Assembly (NCBI GenBank): GCA_003342815.1
Contig: PTEX01000207.1
Span: forward strand, 396,007 to 460,006
Origin: Eudromia elegans
Lineage: Eukaryota; Chordata; Aves; Tinamiformes; Tinamidae
Length of the DNA stretch: 64,000 nt
Direction: 5' to 3'
Shown in pieces: positions 62,929-64,000 of the stretch. The notes beneath the pieces were generated by a model, which searched no databases, was not told the origin of the DNA, and saw only the letters and a program-made list of their open reading frames with translations. Numbering within the stretch: the stretch's first letter is position 1; each line of letters opens with the position of its first letter. Position numbers and translations under genes: made by a program.

Positions 62929-63743
62929 TCTCCGCGCGCAGAGCGCCGCGCTTCCCCCCGCCACCGCGGCGGCGGCCGTTGCTTCGGCAACCGCCGCGGC
63001 GCCGGGGCCGGGCCTGCTCCTCGGGCGCCGGTCGCGACGGGAGCCGCTCAAGGGGCGCGTTCGCCACGGGCGCGGATGGGCCGGGAGCAGGTCGGGCTGG
63101 CGAGCGGGAGGGACGAGAACGCCACGGGACGGCGGCCGTCGTGCGGATGGTCAGAACGCCAGAGGAGGGGCAAGACCTCCTGTAGCCATAAAAACTGGGC
63201 CTTCCCAGCAGGTTCTGCTCGGGTTGTTCGGTAGCGGAAGCCAAAAAATTTCCGATGAAATTTCATGGAATGAAGCTGCTGGAGCCTCAGAACACCAATA
63301 ATGTCCAGGCTGACAGTGTCAGAGAAACTCTAGCAGTTGCATGGGGAGTGCCTCGAACACAGAAATGAGGCATGTCCCCTTCTTTGGGCCCTCTGCATTT
63401 TCCTGAAAACACACAGAAAAGGGGTTGGGAATGGATAGAGGGAGGGCAGGAGGGAAGAAGGGGTTTGTCTGTCCGGGCTGGTGCCAGGGAACACGTGTGA
63501 ATTCAGATAAACACATTGGCTTTTTTGGCATAGCAATTATGAGCACTAGTCATTGGACTTGTGGCTTGAGAAAATTAAAAGTAGTAGTCTAATCGATAAA
63601 TGTAAAGAAAGGGTAGATGACAGCAATAACAACTAAAGATCCCTATGCTTTTTATTATCCTAAATCATGTGATAGCATCATATGTTCCCCTCTCTCCTCC
63701 CAAAATTGTTTTGCTCCCTCATGAAACAACATATGAACCAGTA

Positions 63744-63766
63744 ATTTATTTATTTATTTATTTATT
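63744..63766. repeat. TTTA microsatellite
   Basis: Five to six TTTA units, followed by a GGGGGTGGGG stretch. Confidence 0.92.
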
Positions 63767-63981
63767 GGGGGTGGGGTTAGGAGGTAGCACGCCCTTGTAT
63801 GTATCGAGTAGTTACTAGATTAACTTGAACCTCTTTTAGGTCATTTAGGTCTCTCTCTCTAGCCTGAGACTTAGGGAGGCTCACCCTCCTTTTGCTTTTA
63901 TTATTTTATGAATAGAAAACATGACTACCAGCATTTCTTTCTTCAAAATTATTTTGCCCACATTTGATCATTTGACTTTGC

Positions 63982-64000
63982 TTTTTTTTTTTTTTTTTTT
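63982..64000. repeat. T-homopolymer cut by window edge
   Basis: 19 T at the very end of the window; the true length is unknown. Confidence 0.9.

Larger units (their letters stand above)
62690..63180. promoter_or_regulatory. CpG island at the BLOC1S5 promoter and exon 1
   Basis: Sharp rise in GC and CpG around BLOC1S5 exon 1, falling back to AT-rich sequence by about 63.25 kb. No TATA box was recognised. The long open frames on both strands here follow from the GC content. Confidence 0.88.
63245..64000. other. Right flank; no gene recognised
   Basis: Leaves the CpG island and returns to AT-rich DNA. EEF1E1 is the next gene in the human locus, but no exon of it is recognisable here. Contains a TTTA microsatellite and a terminal T-run. 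Confidence 0.7.

Noticed and set aside
62930-63244. Further upstream in-frame extension of BLOC1S5
   Set aside because: It begins at TTG, not ATG, and lies in GC-rich promoter sequence.
63245-64000. 3' exon of EEF1E1, the next gene in the human locus
   Set aside because: No matching peptide on either strand; the gene probably lies further right.
1-64000. CRISPR arrays, tRNA or rRNA genes, retroviral gag/pol/env
   Set aside because: No repeat-spacer pattern, no cloverleaf sequence and no retroviral gene was recognised by eye. Divergent solo LTRs cannot be excluded.

Overview
This is vertebrate nuclear DNA, almost certainly from a bird (another sauropsid cannot be fully excluded). It is AT-rich, has spliced genes with GT-AG introns and CpG-island promoters, and carries several CR1 LINE fragments of the typical avian kind with few other interspersed repeats. 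I see no bacterial, phage or CRISPR features. All gene calls come from reading splice sites and peptide similarity by eye; no search was run.

Layout. (1) 1-20,023, minus strand: TXNDC5 (ERp46/EndoPDI), an ER protein-disulfide isomerase with three thioredoxin domains. Exons 1-8 are present with consistent splice phases, giving 338 codons plus 2 nt. The last exons (rest of thioredoxin domain 3 and the ER-retention tail) lie left of base 1. Introns 1 and 6 hold CR1 fragments; intron 7 holds a perfect 15-bp inverted repeat and a small degenerate tandem repeat. (2) About 19,400-20,350: the TXNDC5 CpG island, with GGCCCC repeats, a CACGTG box and a UPRE-like core just inside intron 1. (3) About 20.5-50.1 kb: a 30-kb gene-poor interval with one 1.3-kb decayed CR1 element, one very old CR1 relic, simple repeats and an isolated GC/CpG-rich patch near 35.4 kb. 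(4) 50,954-62,866, minus strand: BLOC1S5 (muted/BLOS5), complete, five exons, 187 residues, with a CpG-island promoter at about 62.7-63.2 kb. (5) 63.2-64.0 kb: non-coding flank ending in a poly-T run.

The tandem, same-strand BLOC1S5-TXNDC5 order matches the human locus at 6p24, where read-through transcripts between these genes are known. The two products act in different compartments: TXNDC5 in ER oxidative folding, BLOC1S5 in the BLOC-1 complex for lysosome-related organelle and melanosome biogenesis. They are neighbours rather than a pathway.

I found no undescribed biological system. The more interesting points are a non-consensus donor in TXNDC5 intron 5, tandem acceptors 6 nt apart at BLOC1S5 exon 5, UPR-type motifs in the TXNDC5 island, phase rules for read-through splicing, and the unexplained CpG-rich patch at 35.4 kb.
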